From Loxodes magnus (Eukaryota > Ciliophora > Karyorelictea > Loxodida > Loxodidae): 64,000 nt of DNA. Every line of letters begins with the position of its first letter. Within the stretch, counting starts at the first letter, position 1. The position numbers and the translations under genes were made by a program. The stretch covers positions 1-64,000 of the forward strand of contig CAMPDV010001963.1 in assembly GCA_946699065.1 (NCBI GenBank), read 5' to 3'. This document shows positions 11,089-23,576 of this stretch, one piece after another. Under the pieces are notes generated by a model. That model was given only the letters and a program-made list of their open reading frames with translations. It was not told the DNA's origin and did no database searches.

Positions 11089-13065
11089 ATGGTGTTGATC
11101 TCAAAAAAGCTGATTGGGATGGATACTGATTTACCAATTGACGCTCGAAATTACTAATGAATATTTGGATAAAATTAATTCCTAGAAACATACAGAAATC
11201 AAATTAGCAATAAGACTTAGAACTAATCTAATTAATTTATTTTTAATTCTCTAGGTTTATTAATATCTGCTGAGTGTCTATAGCTAGATTATTTAGTTAA
11301 AACATTTAATTAAATATTAGTATTCTAAAAGTAAAATTATGAAAGTAAAGAAGTCTCAAGTTTCGTGAAGAAAGAAATTAAAAAGGAGTATAACTTTATA
11401 ATATATAACCTATAATAAAAGCTAACTAAGAAAAATAGGCAAAATAGATCTAGAAAGTAGATCAATAGTATTCACATAGCAAGTTATTTTTCTTGATGTT
11501 CGCTCCTCCTGTAAATAAAGTTTAAATAGAAGTATCTTACTCGAATAACTATAACTATACAAATCCAGATGGTACTTAGGCACTTATCTAGTAAAGGTCA
11601 TTCTAGCAATTGAACTTGGAATTATGGAAATTAATGAAAGATATTATATTTTGCAGAACTTCACCTTAATAGCAATCGGGTATGGATTTGGAACTACAAA
11701 GTGGAATGTTGATTATATTGAGTAAAAATATTAAGAATAAAAAGACTATCTAGGAGTTGTAATACTAGCTCCTTTTACTTCCTAAATGTTGTAAAATTTG
11801 CTTTTGTACCTGCATTAACAAAATAATTTTATACCAGTAGTAGGGGAAAGGACAACAAACGCTATACTATCTAACAAAACAGCGTTTCCAGGTTTTGTTA
11901 CGACAATTTATTCAGATGCTTTTATGTCATTTTCATAAGTAAGAATTTTCTAAATTTACAACTGAACCAAAATATCTATTATTTACAGATCGTAAAAATG
12001 ATCTTAAGTTCTTGAACATAAAATTAGTCTGAACTCTATTAGTAATAATATTTTCCATATATGGATATACGAAATGAAAAAGCTTAAAAGATAAGAACTA
12101 AAAGAAAAGCAATTAAAGTGAATTTCTAAATTTCTTTTTGTTTTTTTCAATACTTAGCCAAAAAAGCTTGTTCAAGTTCTTCTTACAATAAGTGATATTT
12201 ATAACTGTATAGAAACTGCATATGTAAATAGATAATCTTGGATTTAAGAAAGCTTTTCATAGAGCAATTGTTATATTTTATGTTGGTAGAAAGATCATAA
12301 GAATTTGGTTATTATTGGTTCAGAATACTTTTTCTTTTATATTTCCTCCATCAGCTTCTTAAGACCTTTAGCATAGAAAATTCAAATAGAAACAGTAAAA
12401 AGCAGCCAGTTTATTGCCTCACTTTGTAAGCAATTTTCCAAGCTTTTCCAGTTTTATTGTAGTAATCACTATATTATAAGCACTAAAAGATTTATGCTGT
12501 CTTATTTATAATCTTATTTAACTTATTCTCATTAGCTATGATAAATATAAGACTTATAATTATGGAAGAATACACTGCGCTTATATAGGACGAACATTCT
12601 ACTATTTTAACTAAGACATCAGAAGCAAAGAATTAGATATTATGAGTAGTTCTTTTGCTATCAAGTTGAATATGCAAAGTGAATGGTATTTTAGTTATCA
12701 TTTACAAAAATTACTCTAAGATTTGCTTAGAAAAAAGCAAGACAACAATTTTTGGTTAGGATTGCATTTAAGCCTGCTGCAAATATTAACATGCTAAGTC
12801 ATTTATTGGGATAAAAGCAGTAATTAAAAAAATTTCAATTAAATCACCTGTTAAGATCAAAAAGATTCATCCTAAAAGACAAATTACTATTTAATCAAGC
12901 TAGATTTAATCTGATGAAAATGTTCGTAAAAAGAAAAATGAGAAAAATCAAGAAGAAACAAGTTAATTAAATTAGACTTTTATTAAAGAAGCAGACAACA
13001 CACCAGAACAAAACACTTTGGCAGAAAAAATTTTCAATTTTATTTATAAGGATTTTAAGTCCTGA
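11089..13065 (+). CDS. Possible multi-pass membrane protein (copy 1)
   Basis: One plus-strand frame reads from an ATG at 11,089 to a TGA at 13,063-13,065 (or, if that is Trp, to TGA at 13,177-13,179). It contains several hydrophobic stretches and, at about 12,420-12,540, a segment (QAIFQAFPVLLQQSLYY, then an FIILFNLFSL helix) resembling the E-A-x-P-Q-x-x-x-Q helix pattern of XK-related and similar protist membrane proteins. The C-terminal ~80 residues are charged and rich in Lys/Glu/Gln. The resemblance is weak, with Gln where Glu is usual. Competing frames look acceptable in places, and the start is uncertain. I regard coding as likely but the family as a guess. Copy 2 is frameshifted at 34,570. 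Confidence 0.4.
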
Positions 13066-13179
13066 AATTTAAGAAAGATTAAAGTAAAAATGCTCAAAAT
13101 TTATCTCTTTGAACGGGAATAAAATCCATTGATGAAAGCCACAAAAATATTTAGTAATTCTAGATGTTAAATCGCTTGA

Positions 13180-14100
13180 TTATCATTTAAACTATTTCTT
13201 TTATTCTGTCTTATATAAAAGCAAAGTATTTACTTCAACAGCTTTCTTTATAAAGTATTTAAGCAGCCTATCAAATAAAATAAAGCCTATTCTTTATTTT
13301 AGAAGATAATCAAGCAGAATTTAAGAGTTTATACTTAATAGTAAACCAGAACTAAAAGTTCATTCTAAGATTTACTTATTATTTTACCTTTTAGCTATAT
13401 ATTAACTGCAATCATTAATCTACTTTAAATATATCCTAGGAAAAAAGTTTTATTATTGATTATGATTATAGTACCTTAGATTCATTCTATAATAAACTGA
13501 TGGTTTTGTCTATCTTCCAAATATCAAGTAGTTAAGTTCTTAAAATATTTTCTAGACTATCTTAGTTATTTTTTCCTTATTTTATATGAGATTTTTAATA
13601 CATCAAAAAATTTAGCTTGGAAAGAATATTCTTAGTAATATTATCACTGTGGAAACAGATAACTAGCTAAGAAAAAAATAAATGAAGTGCAAGAATCCAT
13701 AAAACTATTAACTAGGACTAAATGGAAAAAGTTTTTTGGTAATTATATTAAGAGGTATGACTTAAATAAGCATTAGATAAGTATATTCTTCATAATACAG
13801 AATCTAATTAATCTTAGTTTGTGTATTTTTAATTAACTCCTTTTTCTATAAATAAAAATAGATAAAAAGGACTAAGAGTAATTAAGATATTGCTAAAATA
13901 AAGGCTAAAATAGAGTTTATATACTCGCTCTTCAAACTAATTACTTCAATAGAAATATACTTCGAGTCTTTGATATTACAATATAATATCTATAAAGTTA
14001 TAAAGCAGGATGTATTATATATGAAAATATCTATTTTAAATATAATAAAACAATTGATTAATTAATTTAAATTCTTAGAATTTAATTAAAAAAACTGAGA
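13180..14100. other. AT-rich intergenic sequence
   Basis: Nothing recognised on either strand. Confidence 0.5.
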
Positions 14101-14109
14101 TTATAGATT

Positions 14110-14410
14110 GTGTAGTACCACGATGGCACGCAGTTCTTTAATTAAAATTTTTAAAAGTTTAAAAAAATACTACTTTTCTGTCTTCCCTGTGCTAGCATCT
14201 CTTGAAAATTCTTATCTCCCATAGAACCAGTGTTGGAGTGCTTCCCTAAAAAACCTTAGCATCTGGTATCGTTCAACATATGTTACTTGATATTTCGGCT
14301 TTGTCTAGCTTGAATACAACCTAGATACTTTTTCCTGTCTTCACAAAGGTTACTTTACAATGCCAGAGTTTTCATTGATCACATTGGAAGGATTTTCCCT
14401 CCCTATTTAA
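14110..14410. other. GC-raised 300-bp island, coding or structured RNA unresolved
   Basis: This block is distinctly less AT-rich than its flanks and lies just beyond the 3' end of the large OSCA-LNR gene. Its left edge contains short complementary elements (ACTG at 14,094-14,097 and CAGT near 14,131, around GTACCACGATGGCAC). All three minus-strand frames look equally protein-like and none shows a domain I can name. I could not match it to U1, U2, U4, U6, SRP, RNase P or U3. By eye it is identical in copy 2 at 36,343-36,643. Confidence 0.4.
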
Positions 14411-14472
14411 AATAAAATATAAATAATAATAAAAAGAAATATTAATTTTAATAATAGAATTTAAATTTTTTG

Positions 14473-17400
14473 TCATTCTTGATCAATCACTTCTCCAAAA
14501 TCTTTATTTTCTCTTCTTACCCTTTAATTTATATACTGTTCTTTTTAATTTTTTATGCTTCTCTCCATAATTTCTTCCTTTATCATTTATTTTTAACTTG
14601 TATTATCATGCTTATAATCATTAAATTCTAATTGCATTTCTTAATCAAAAGACACTTATTTTTGTTTAGACCTGTTGATATTTTCCTGGGTGATATCAAT
14701 AGCTTCTATTTCGCTTTATAAATTTGACTTTTTTTCTTGTTAATCCTTTCTTTAAGATATTAGAGTATCCTAACAAGTTTAGAAACCAACATATTTCTCG
14801 TCACTTGGAAAAAGTTCTTTTAATATTTTAGAATACTTTGAGTCTTAGTACAGATCATATGAAATGTTCTCCCCTTTCCTTATAATATTGACTTCTAAAA
14901 TAAAAAATTACTATTTTTAAAAGCTAACTATTCGCAGTAAGGATTAACTGAAGCCTTTTATTTTCTTAAACATTGCTTATATAGAATAAAGCATATTTTC
15001 ATTAAAAATACTAATAAAATAACTGCAATGTTAAAATATCCAGATGGACTATTTAGTTTTTCTTATATTGAACTCTTAGAGCATCGATAAACGTCTTCAT
15101 AATATTAGGTTGAGTTTCCATATAGTTAAAAAAGCTTACATGCACTTTTATCGTAGTCACATTCTATAATATCGCATTCTTAGTCGCAGATAAGGTTTTC
15201 CAAATTATTTAAGCCACATTTATTTTTCTTACATGCTGATTCATTGAATTAACTAGGATAATCTTAACAATCTTTATTTTCTTATCTGCACTCAGGTATA
15301 TTGCATTTCACATCGCATATAGAGTCTCTAAAAAAACTCTAAGGACACATATCAGGACATATACTACAATCCGATCTGTCATAGAGACACATCTCAATAT
15401 TGCATTCTTCATCACATATAGAATCTCCAAGTCAATATAGTTTACATCCAAGTTTTTAGCATTATTCTTCTTGAAAAGTTATTTCTTTTATTTTTTATAC
15501 TTTTATATGATATAAGCAATCCCCTAAATCATTTGAACACTCTTCAACGTTACATTAATCATCGCAAATATTATCATTAATATAGTAAAAAAAGCATTGC
15601 TATTTTAAATCACAAGTCAAGCAATCTTAACTATCAAAATTGCATTATATGTTATTGCACTCTTGTTCGCATTTTCAATTGCCAATTTGATTTCAATTAC
15701 AATCTTTATTGCAATATTAATCATTAGATTATGTTATTGTTTAGCTAGTCTGTTAACAATCTAGAAGATCGTTAAAGCAACCGCTATTATAACACTACTA
15801 ATTGCAAATGCCATTTCCTATTTCTTTTCCTAAGCATTTTCCTTCTTTGTCACATGTTTAATTTTAGCAATCTCCACCATCAAATCCACATAAAATGTGA
15901 AAGCATTCTCATTGACATTTACCGTCTCTTATTTCTTCTCATTTGCATTAAGGTTAACAATGGGTAAAGTTCATTTAAATATACTTATTATATTACTCGC
16001 AATCTCCCTTGTCAAAGTTTTTTTAAGGATTGTTACAAAGAGCATCACACCATCCATTTTAAAGCTATTTTCGAAAACAAATAGTATTCCAAAATTCATT
16101 ATAGCAAGCATTTGAATCCCATCCACACAAGTAAGTGAAGCATTCTTAATCGCATACATTATTATTGAGCATATCTTAAGTGCATCCTCGACTACATTAA
16201 ATTTTATCCTGCATTTCTCTTTAAGCTTAAGCTTTATTTTATAAATATTCTTTGCAATCACCTTTGTCAAATTAGCATTCCTCTATATTGCATTGTAAGT
16301 CGCATCAACCATCTTCGAGTTGTTTAATGAAGCATAGCTAATTCATATCACAATAACAATCAGAACCATCTCAATTGCAATCTTTATTGAAGCAAACTTA
16401 GGAACACACACCATCTCCTATATTTTTTCATTGACAATCTACACTACAATAATCTTAAGGATCATGCTGCTATTCGCAATCGCCTCCATCATAGTCACAT
16501 TCTTCTGTATTGTATATTTCTTCACATACTCCGTTACTTTTTTACATTAAGTTGCATCCTAAACCTCCACAAATACATTCTCCGTTATCATAATTACAGG
16601 ATAGAATGTTACATTATATATCGCATTTCTTATTATTCAGCATAGATTCTGGACAATAACATTTCTAATTATTTAAGCAGTCTGCTCCATCAAAGTCGCA
16701 CATACTATTGAAACATTATAAATCACATTCACCATTGTTTATATCATTTAGCTTATTGCATAAAAGACTATTTTCTTAGTCTGTATAGCATATGCAATGA
16801 TAATTATCATAATCAAATTGCTCTTAGTTGCATTCTTGATCACATTCCCTATTATATAACAAATTATCGCTGCAAAATTAGACATTTGAAAGAATGCAAT
16901 CTCCTCAGTCATAACTGCATATAGTGGTATTACAAGAAAGTTTGCAAAATCCATTGCCAAGTTCTTCTTACGAGCATGAACAATTCTAACTATATTAGCA
17001 ATCAAATTAATCGTAATAGCATTCTGGAATGTTACACTCTGGTTCGCATATGCCATTATTTATTTAAGTATAATCGCATTTCGTAAAGTTTAAATTGCAG
17101 CAATCATATATGTCGAACATACAACTTTTAGTTAAGCATTATTATTAGCATTTTCCATCTCCCAGAAATTAGTATTAGCATACTTTTTATGAATCTTATA
17201 ATGGTTCGTTCGTGTTTGGATCTAAGTTATTACAGCTAATTTCAAGTTTATCCAAGCAATCTTAGGAATTTAAATCATATTGGCATTCAGGATTGAAGCA
17301 TTCCCAATCACAGTTTTGATATTCAAGTTTTCGTACTTAGCATAATTATTTTGAATCACAAGTAGCACAGTCACCTCAATCATATAGACATTCTTCAACG

Positions 17401-19967
17401 TTACATTTGATATCACATATATTGTTACCAAATTAAAGTATTTAACAATCTTAGCAGCAATCTCCATAATCAAATTAGCAAGTTGAAATTTTACATTCAC
17501 TATCACAAATTCCATTTCCTCACTTCTCAGCTGTACATTTTGAGTTTTAAAAGCAGCAATCTCCATTATCATAATTGCATTCTTATATTAAGCAATCAGT
17601 ATCACATTCAGAATTTTACATTTTTTCCTTGTCACACTTTTTTCCTGATTTTTCATAGCAGCAATTCCAATTTTACCACATGCATTGCTATGTGTTACAT
17701 TGCGAATTGCAACTTAAACTATCATGTTACAAATATTCCAAGCTACATGTATCTGAACAGATTAATGTTTCTTCGCTTTATAGTATCCTTGTTTTCTAAG
17801 CTGATTTTAAATTATACCAATAGAAATAATTGGCATAGCTAGAAACATAAGTTTCATATTTCTGAGGAAATATATCTGACCAGCCATAGATGAATATGGC
17901 AAAGACTGCATGGATGATAACAAGTAAATTAAGTAAATTCAAGATGCTTTCTTAAATCCTATGAGAGATTTTAGGAGGTTTTTTATAATGCTTAAATAGC
18001 AAAGCTTTATCTATTCAATAATTTAAGAAAACTACTATAAAAGCGATGTATGTTAAAAAGGGAATTCCTGCTGAATACACAAAGACTGTGAAGAGTACGG
18101 CTAATATTTCCGAGTACATTATTGAAATATTGAATTCAGGTCCAACCATGCTTCTGTTGAGTTCCAACTAATTTTTAGCTTTCTTTTTCTTTAAGTTCTA
18201 TAATAGTTTCTATAAAGGCCATAATAAGAGTTTGGTAATAGTTGGTTATACAATGAAAGCAAATATAGTTAAAGTAATAGAATTTCCAACGTCTAGGTAT
18301 CAATATCTAGTAAAATCTTCATATTTATCAAGATTAGCAATTAGAGTGATAAAGGCAGTATTAATAAACGAAGCTATGAATATTTTAGCCAAAATAGATT
18401 TATATATTTAACTTAAAGTCTAATTTCCTTAGAACTTCGTGAGGACAGCAAAAATTAAGTTGATGAGAGTATTTAAGACTATTATTATGATAGTATTTGA
18501 AGTTTTCTAGGTAATTAGTTACAACTCTTTCGTTTTGAAATCCTAGCAGAATGAAGATAATTCAGTATCTTCAAAAATAATTTCGTTTCAATCTTGTTCT
18601 AAGCATCAGCAATAATAGCAAATGTCGTTATTTATAAAAGTCTTAGAAGCAACTTCTAATGGAAATTTTGAAATATCGAAAGTAGTTTTATCCTCTACAA
18701 TTTTAAAATATACTTAACACTCTGGTTTTGTAAACATATCTCACTCTATATCTTTAAGTTGCTTTATCAAAAATACCGCTCCTATTAATATAGCTATAAC
18801 TGATATCCACGAGAAAAGTGCTCTCACTATTTTTTTGTGTTTATCTAAATTTTCCCATATAATATTCTCAGGAATTTCAGCTTCTTATACCACTAAAGAT
18901 TTAACTCCGTTCCATTTTAACTTAGAAGATTATAGAATTTATAAGCCGAATCTTTTGCCATATTCTTTTAGGCACTATTGCTATGATTCTTTATATTAGA
19001 ATATTACAAAGACTTTTTCTATGCTGAAGCTCTGAATGTTCTAATGTTGCTATTTTTATTCTTTTATCTTCGATTCAATTTTATCTAATTTTCTGACTTA
19101 TTTCTCTTTATTTTTATTTTGAGCAATCTTTTGTAATATTTTTGCCTTTTCATTACTAAGCTATAGTATGGTTTTAAAATTCCTTGCGAAGCTAACTTCA
19201 TAGACTTCTCCAAATCTGAGTTTGAAAAAATCTTGAACTTCCCTCTAAGTAATTCCTGAAGTTGGTAAACCGTTAATTTCTACTGCGTATTATTAGACTG
19301 AAAATTCTGTTTCTTAGTAGCTTCTTTTGATTCTATGGAGTCTAAACTTGTAAAAATATATGAAAATTATTAAAATAAGAGAGTTCGCAAAATCTACTGC
19401 TGAATATATAAAAAGCTTTTATTTAGACTCATCCAGTAATTTTTCTTCTTTCTCTTTTTAGTCTTCCTTTATATAGTCGTCGAGCCATTAAAGTTAAAAT
19501 CCTTTATCTTTTGATAATCTTTGATAGACCAAAGTTTCGTTAAAATGTAAAGGCACTTTGCTCGAGCCAGTATCTAAATTTCCAATAGTAAAATAGTCGA
19601 TAAATTAAGCTGACATTCCACTGAATCAACCCCCTTAATAGTTTTATATGACCAAATATGTGGAGTTAGCACAGATAATAGCCAAGCAGAAGGCTAATCA
19701 TTTTAGGAAATCAAAATATAAAAATAATCCTAGTCCATACTTCTTTAGTACGCTAATATCAGTCTTAAAAACTGGATATTGACAATGATTTTGTGAATCA
19801 TAAGCTGAATTTTATAGCTTATACATATTAGCGATGACTAAATTAGGCTTTTACTAATAACTCTATAAGGAATCAATTCCTGTTATAAAGTCTGTAGTAT
19901 CCTCTAAAGGTCTTGATAAAACTAACTGAGAAAGTCTTCTCTCAACACCTTCATAAATTTAAGCCAT
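14473..19967 (-). CDS. OSCA/TMEM63-like channel fused to ~22 Notch (LNR) repeats, copy 1
   Basis: The minus-strand gene runs from ATG (19,965-19,967) to TGA (14,473-14,475). Removing one 17-nt intron leaves 1,826 codons. Residues ~1-700 follow the CSC1/OSCA/TMEM63 plan: TM helices at ~80-108 and ~187-212; a cytosolic RRM-like domain opening with YAVEINGLP and closing near EKVFVIFQYKES; the family hallmark IPENIIWENL at ~365; then several TM helices including the stretch GPEFNISIMYSEIL...YSAGIPFLTY...NYWIDKALL. Residues ~730-1,625 hold about 22 Lin-12/Notch repeats with the C-x3-C...C-x-x-D-x-x-D-C pattern (CDYDGGDC, CGFDGGDC, CNYDNGDC). A final TM helix (YFNIAVILLVFLMKICFIL) and a charged tail follow. 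At least a dozen internal TGAs fall where Trp is expected (NYWIDK, CNWDGSDC). The channel part is likely in the plasma membrane with the LNR array outside the cytosol, to judge from its Cys content. Confidence 0.93.
14895..14911 (-). other. 17-nt spliceosomal intron in the OSCA-LNR gene
   Basis: GTAATTTTTTATTTTAG on the minus strand. Without its removal the cytoplasmic tail changes frame; with it the tail continues in a charged, Glu/Lys-rich frame to the TGA. It is identical in copy 2 (37,128-37,144), and total length minus 17 is divisible by three in both copies. Confidence 0.8.
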
Positions 19968-21736
19968 TTTATAACGTAAATTAAAGAAAAAGAGTTTGCT
20001 GCTTTATTTAAATTAAACTTAAACAGACTAAAATTTAAATAACTCAATCTCCTTTTAATTTCCTAAGAGTTTGTCTACACTAAAATCTTTTTAAAGCTTT
20101 AAATTTAGTTATTAATTTCAATAAATTTATTAATTAGCCTAGTGTTAAGGCAAAGGATTTGATCTTGTAAATTATGTCTTAGTTAATTCTTAAGCAACCT
20201 ATTTAAGTTTGTTTATCTAATTTATAATTATTAGATTTATATCTAGAGGTATATTTAGTATTTTCTTGTAGATATATCAATTTTATCCCTTCTAATAATC
20301 CTTTAACTTACTATTCATGCTAAATACTTATTCCTCTCTGCTCCCCTCTTATAAAAATTTAGTGTCTAAAACTCGAAATCCTCATATAAGAAAATTTAAA
20401 ATTTAGAAAATTTAAAAGTTAATTATTTTAGAACTTTCACCAAACTTAGGAGTTCTAAGGTATAAAACTATAAAAAACATCAGCTATCATAAGAATTACT
20501 AGCCTTCCTTGTTAATTTAGCTCTGAAAATTAAAGTTATTTAATATATAAGCTTTATAATTTACTATTTAATTGATTATTTCCATAATAAATAATTTCTC
20601 TTTAGGAATTTTAGTTTTTTAAGTTAGAAGCTATATATAATTACATTGCTTCATTTATAAAAATAGCTATTTTAAAAGAACCAATCAATACATGTGAAAT
20701 CTCTAAATAGAAATTATACATCCAAACAAATAAAAAATTAATTGAAAAAGAGAAATAATAATTTCTATAATTTCTCTTTTGATCCTTTTATAAAAAAGCT
20801 AAGGTTGTATTGATAATGCAATATCTAATTAAAAGTGTTAAAAGATTGTAGAGATGTAAATATTGCTATTAGCATATTAAATATTAGTTTACTAAAATAA
20901 TTCAATGAAACTTCATTCTACTATTAATACAAATGATTAAGCTTCATTTCGTTAGATAAAAATTTCTTAGTTATTTAGCTAACATCATATCTAAAACTAA
21001 TTTATCTTAACTTTATTATTTTAATTATATACTTTGCTAAAAGAATCAAATATTATGCTTTATAATAAGCAAATAAAGTTGATTAAGAAACTAAATACAC
21101 TTTTTATTTATTTTTTTGAATAGCATAACTAACAGTGAGTAATCATGCTTTAGGGTTTTTAATTTAAATAATAATTTATCTTAAAATATTTTATTTATAC
21201 TCCAACTATTCAGAATCTTAGATCTTTATCTTAGTTCTTTTGATTTAATATTAAAATAACAAACTTAATTAAATGTTTCTAGTTCAAATTATTTAAAGTA
21301 GCTATGAAATATATCTAAAGAATCACTTATTTTTTACTCACTGAACGCTTTAATATTTCTTACCTAGCTTAAGCTTCTATGATAATTTAGCAATTTGTTC
21401 TTCTGTTTTATTATATTAATTAATTTGCTTCTATCTATAATTTGAGCAAGATAGCTAGCTTAATAATCTTTAATCTAAGTTTTACATTTAATTATTAAAT
21501 AAACGTCTTAATCATTAAATTTATCCTTTCTAAAATCATTTTAGTTATCATATATAATCTAATTTATAACTAAGAGCATATTTATAGATCTCAAATGTTC
21601 CAAATAATCATTAGGTTTAAACTATTACCTATTTAAAAGAAAAAATAAATACTGAGCATGATGTTATATCCTATTATGTATGCTAAGCTGTTTTAAATAG
21701 CCTTTATATTTTTTAGTTGATAACTAGCTTTTTCTA
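19968..21736. other. Spacer between the two large repeats
   Basis: The 5' flank of the OSCA-LNR gene. Up to about 20,340 it keeps patchy similarity to 42,195-42,541, for example around the sequence encoding NLNRLL on the minus strand. The rest is AT-rich with no recognisable feature and no counterpart in the window. Confidence 0.6.
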
Positions 21737-22206
21737 TATAAGCATCTATACAAGTTTATATTTAACCTCAATTAACCATTAATAGAAAATAAATATTATG
21801 TATAATATGTAACTTTAAGAGATTTAGATTCAAAGCTATTATAATAACTAAGTATTATAATCCTTAATAGATAAGTAATTTAACACTTCTATGTAGCTAT
21901 TACACAAATAATGATATAGAGTATTTAACTTAAATAGATTTATTTATGGATATAAATCATTATTTAAATCCTATTTAAAACAATAGATAAAGACAAATCA
22001 TTTTATTTTAATGGTTAAATCAAAATCTTCATTTTATCATTTATTAATCTTTTATATAGAGAAAGCCTATTACAGGGCTAAAGTAGATGCTTTATCTTAA
22101 TAAATTTTTTTAATTATTGGTTTTCATAACTATCTCTCTTAAAATTTTAGCTTGCAATTAATAAGATAAAAGTGTGGTAAAAAGAGTTACTTTTTCAATT
22201 ATGTGT

Positions 22207-22490
22207 ATTTTATTATTTTTAATCAATAGCTTAGATAAATAATAAACCGGCAATAGCTCAGCTGGAAGAGCATGAGACTGTAGAATTAGTGGAAATCTCA
22301 GGGTCCTCGGTTCAATCCCGAGTTGCCGGATTTTGATATTTAAATAATAAAAAATAAAATAATAGAAACTAAAGTCTAAATAACTACCTCTATCTATTTT
22401 GATAAAACAAGTCCTTCAATTAAATCCATTTTAATATTTATTAGCTTTAAAATAAAAGTAAATAGATAAGCAAGGCATATTTTAATATAG
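22207..22490. other. tRNA-Tyr-bearing block present only in copy 2
   Basis: Copy 1 runs from AATTATGTG directly into TATAGATGTAGTTATT, whereas copy 2 carries this block in between. Its flanks resemble those of the tRNA-Tyr loci at 9.0 and 31.3 kb on both sides, including a diverged form of the downstream inverted repeat. It is therefore a duplicated tRNA locus, either inserted here or lost from copy 1. Confidence 0.8.
22247..22330 (+). tRNA. tRNA-Tyr, anticodon GUA, with 11-nt intron (third locus)
   Basis: Identical over all 84 nt, intron included, to the gene at 9,036-9,119, although the flanks are diverged. That suggests selection or gene conversion on the tRNA. TTTT follows. Confidence 0.95.
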
Positions 22491-23165
22491 GTGTAGTTAT
22501 TATAAAGTAATTTTAAATTAAAATTAGGCTTATATATTATATGTATAACTTATTTGTATAATTTCTTAGAAATCCCTTAAAAGCTAATTCAAGGCTCTTA
22601 AATTAAAAATTGAGCATATTTTTTAAAAAGTAAACTTAATATATTAGAATAATATTGAATCTTCATATATGGAAGTAGTAGAAACTTATGAGACACCTAC
22701 TAGAAATTCTTATATTTAAATGCTCTAATTCTAGATTTAGCTGCTATATTAACGCATATCATAAATAAAACTATACAATTTCTTAATATATAATATAATA
22801 TAGTTTTTAAAAGAGTAAGATAATAATAGCTAGCTATATAATCTAGCTCATTAATAGATTGAATTAGAATAGCTACTAGTATATTAATTTAAGAATTAAT
22901 TAATTACTTAATCTTGCTAAATTAACATTACCATTATATTTATTTTATAGCTATTACATAACTTTTAGGTTTTGATTTACTAAATATTAATTATAAGTAT
23001 AAGTGCTAAATCTTTTAACTAAAATAAGAAATTTAGATAACTATTAAATTATCTTTATTATTGAATGTTATAAATTATAAAGCTTGCTAAATTTATAAAT
23101 AAGAGAAGGTTATTACTATTTAATTTTATAAACTATCTAAATATACCTTTCATATAATTAAAAAA

Positions 23166-23236
23166 TGGTCCCACCGAGACTCGAACTCGGATTGTTGGAT
23201 TCAGAGTCCAAAGTGCTACCATTACACCATAGGACC
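23166..23236 (-). tRNA. tRNA-Gln, anticodon CUG (reads CAG)
   Basis: Positional counterpart of the CUA tRNA at 1,216-1,286. The 71-nt cloverleaf is the same except that the loop is CTCTGAA, giving anticodon CUG, and position 72 is C, restoring a G1-C72 pair. It therefore reads the canonical Gln codon CAG rather than UAG. An oligo-T tract follows the 3' end. Confidence 0.93.
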
Positions 23237-23576
23237 TCATATTTTTTTATCTCAAACAAATTAATAAAATAATCCAATAAATTTCATACTGTTTGCTTTT
23301 AAATTATTTAAACTCTTTCGCTTAAAAATTTGCATGTCTTTAGTTATTTTAACTAAGCAAATAACTTTAATTTAAATTATTTTTAACTTTCTTAGTGTTT
23401 ATGCTATCTATCCATATTTTCTTTTAAGAGTTTTAGATATTATTTTGCTTGTTATATTTATATTTAAATCATAAATTTTAGTTATGTTTCTATTATGTTT
23501 TTTAATTACTTAGATCAAATAATTTTTCTTATAAATCTAGCTTATAACTTTTCTCTAAATTAAGTAATTATTGTTT

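Larger units (their letters stand above)
1..20340 (+). repeat. Large direct repeat, copy 1
   Basis: Nearly every stretch from position 1 to about 19,780 recurs in the same order and orientation from 21,737 onward, by eye with only scattered substitutions and small indels. The register shifts from +21,736 at the left edge to about +22,235 on the right because of indels. Identity falls clearly from about 19,780 to 19,967 (N-terminus of the large gene) and only patches of similarity remain to about 20,340. The left end lies outside the window, so the true unit start is unknown. Confidence 0.95.

Noticed and set aside
14110..14410. Assignment of the GC-raised island to U6 or a CHCH-type protein
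   Set aside because: A short GAACGATAC match and a Cys pair were noticed, but the rest of each family's required features is absent.
15897..17842. Several TAA/TAG-free frames on both strands inside the OSCA-LNR gene
   Set aside because: They are out-of-frame shadows of the LNR region; the true frame contains TAA, TAG and TGA as sense codons and shows regular Cys spacing.
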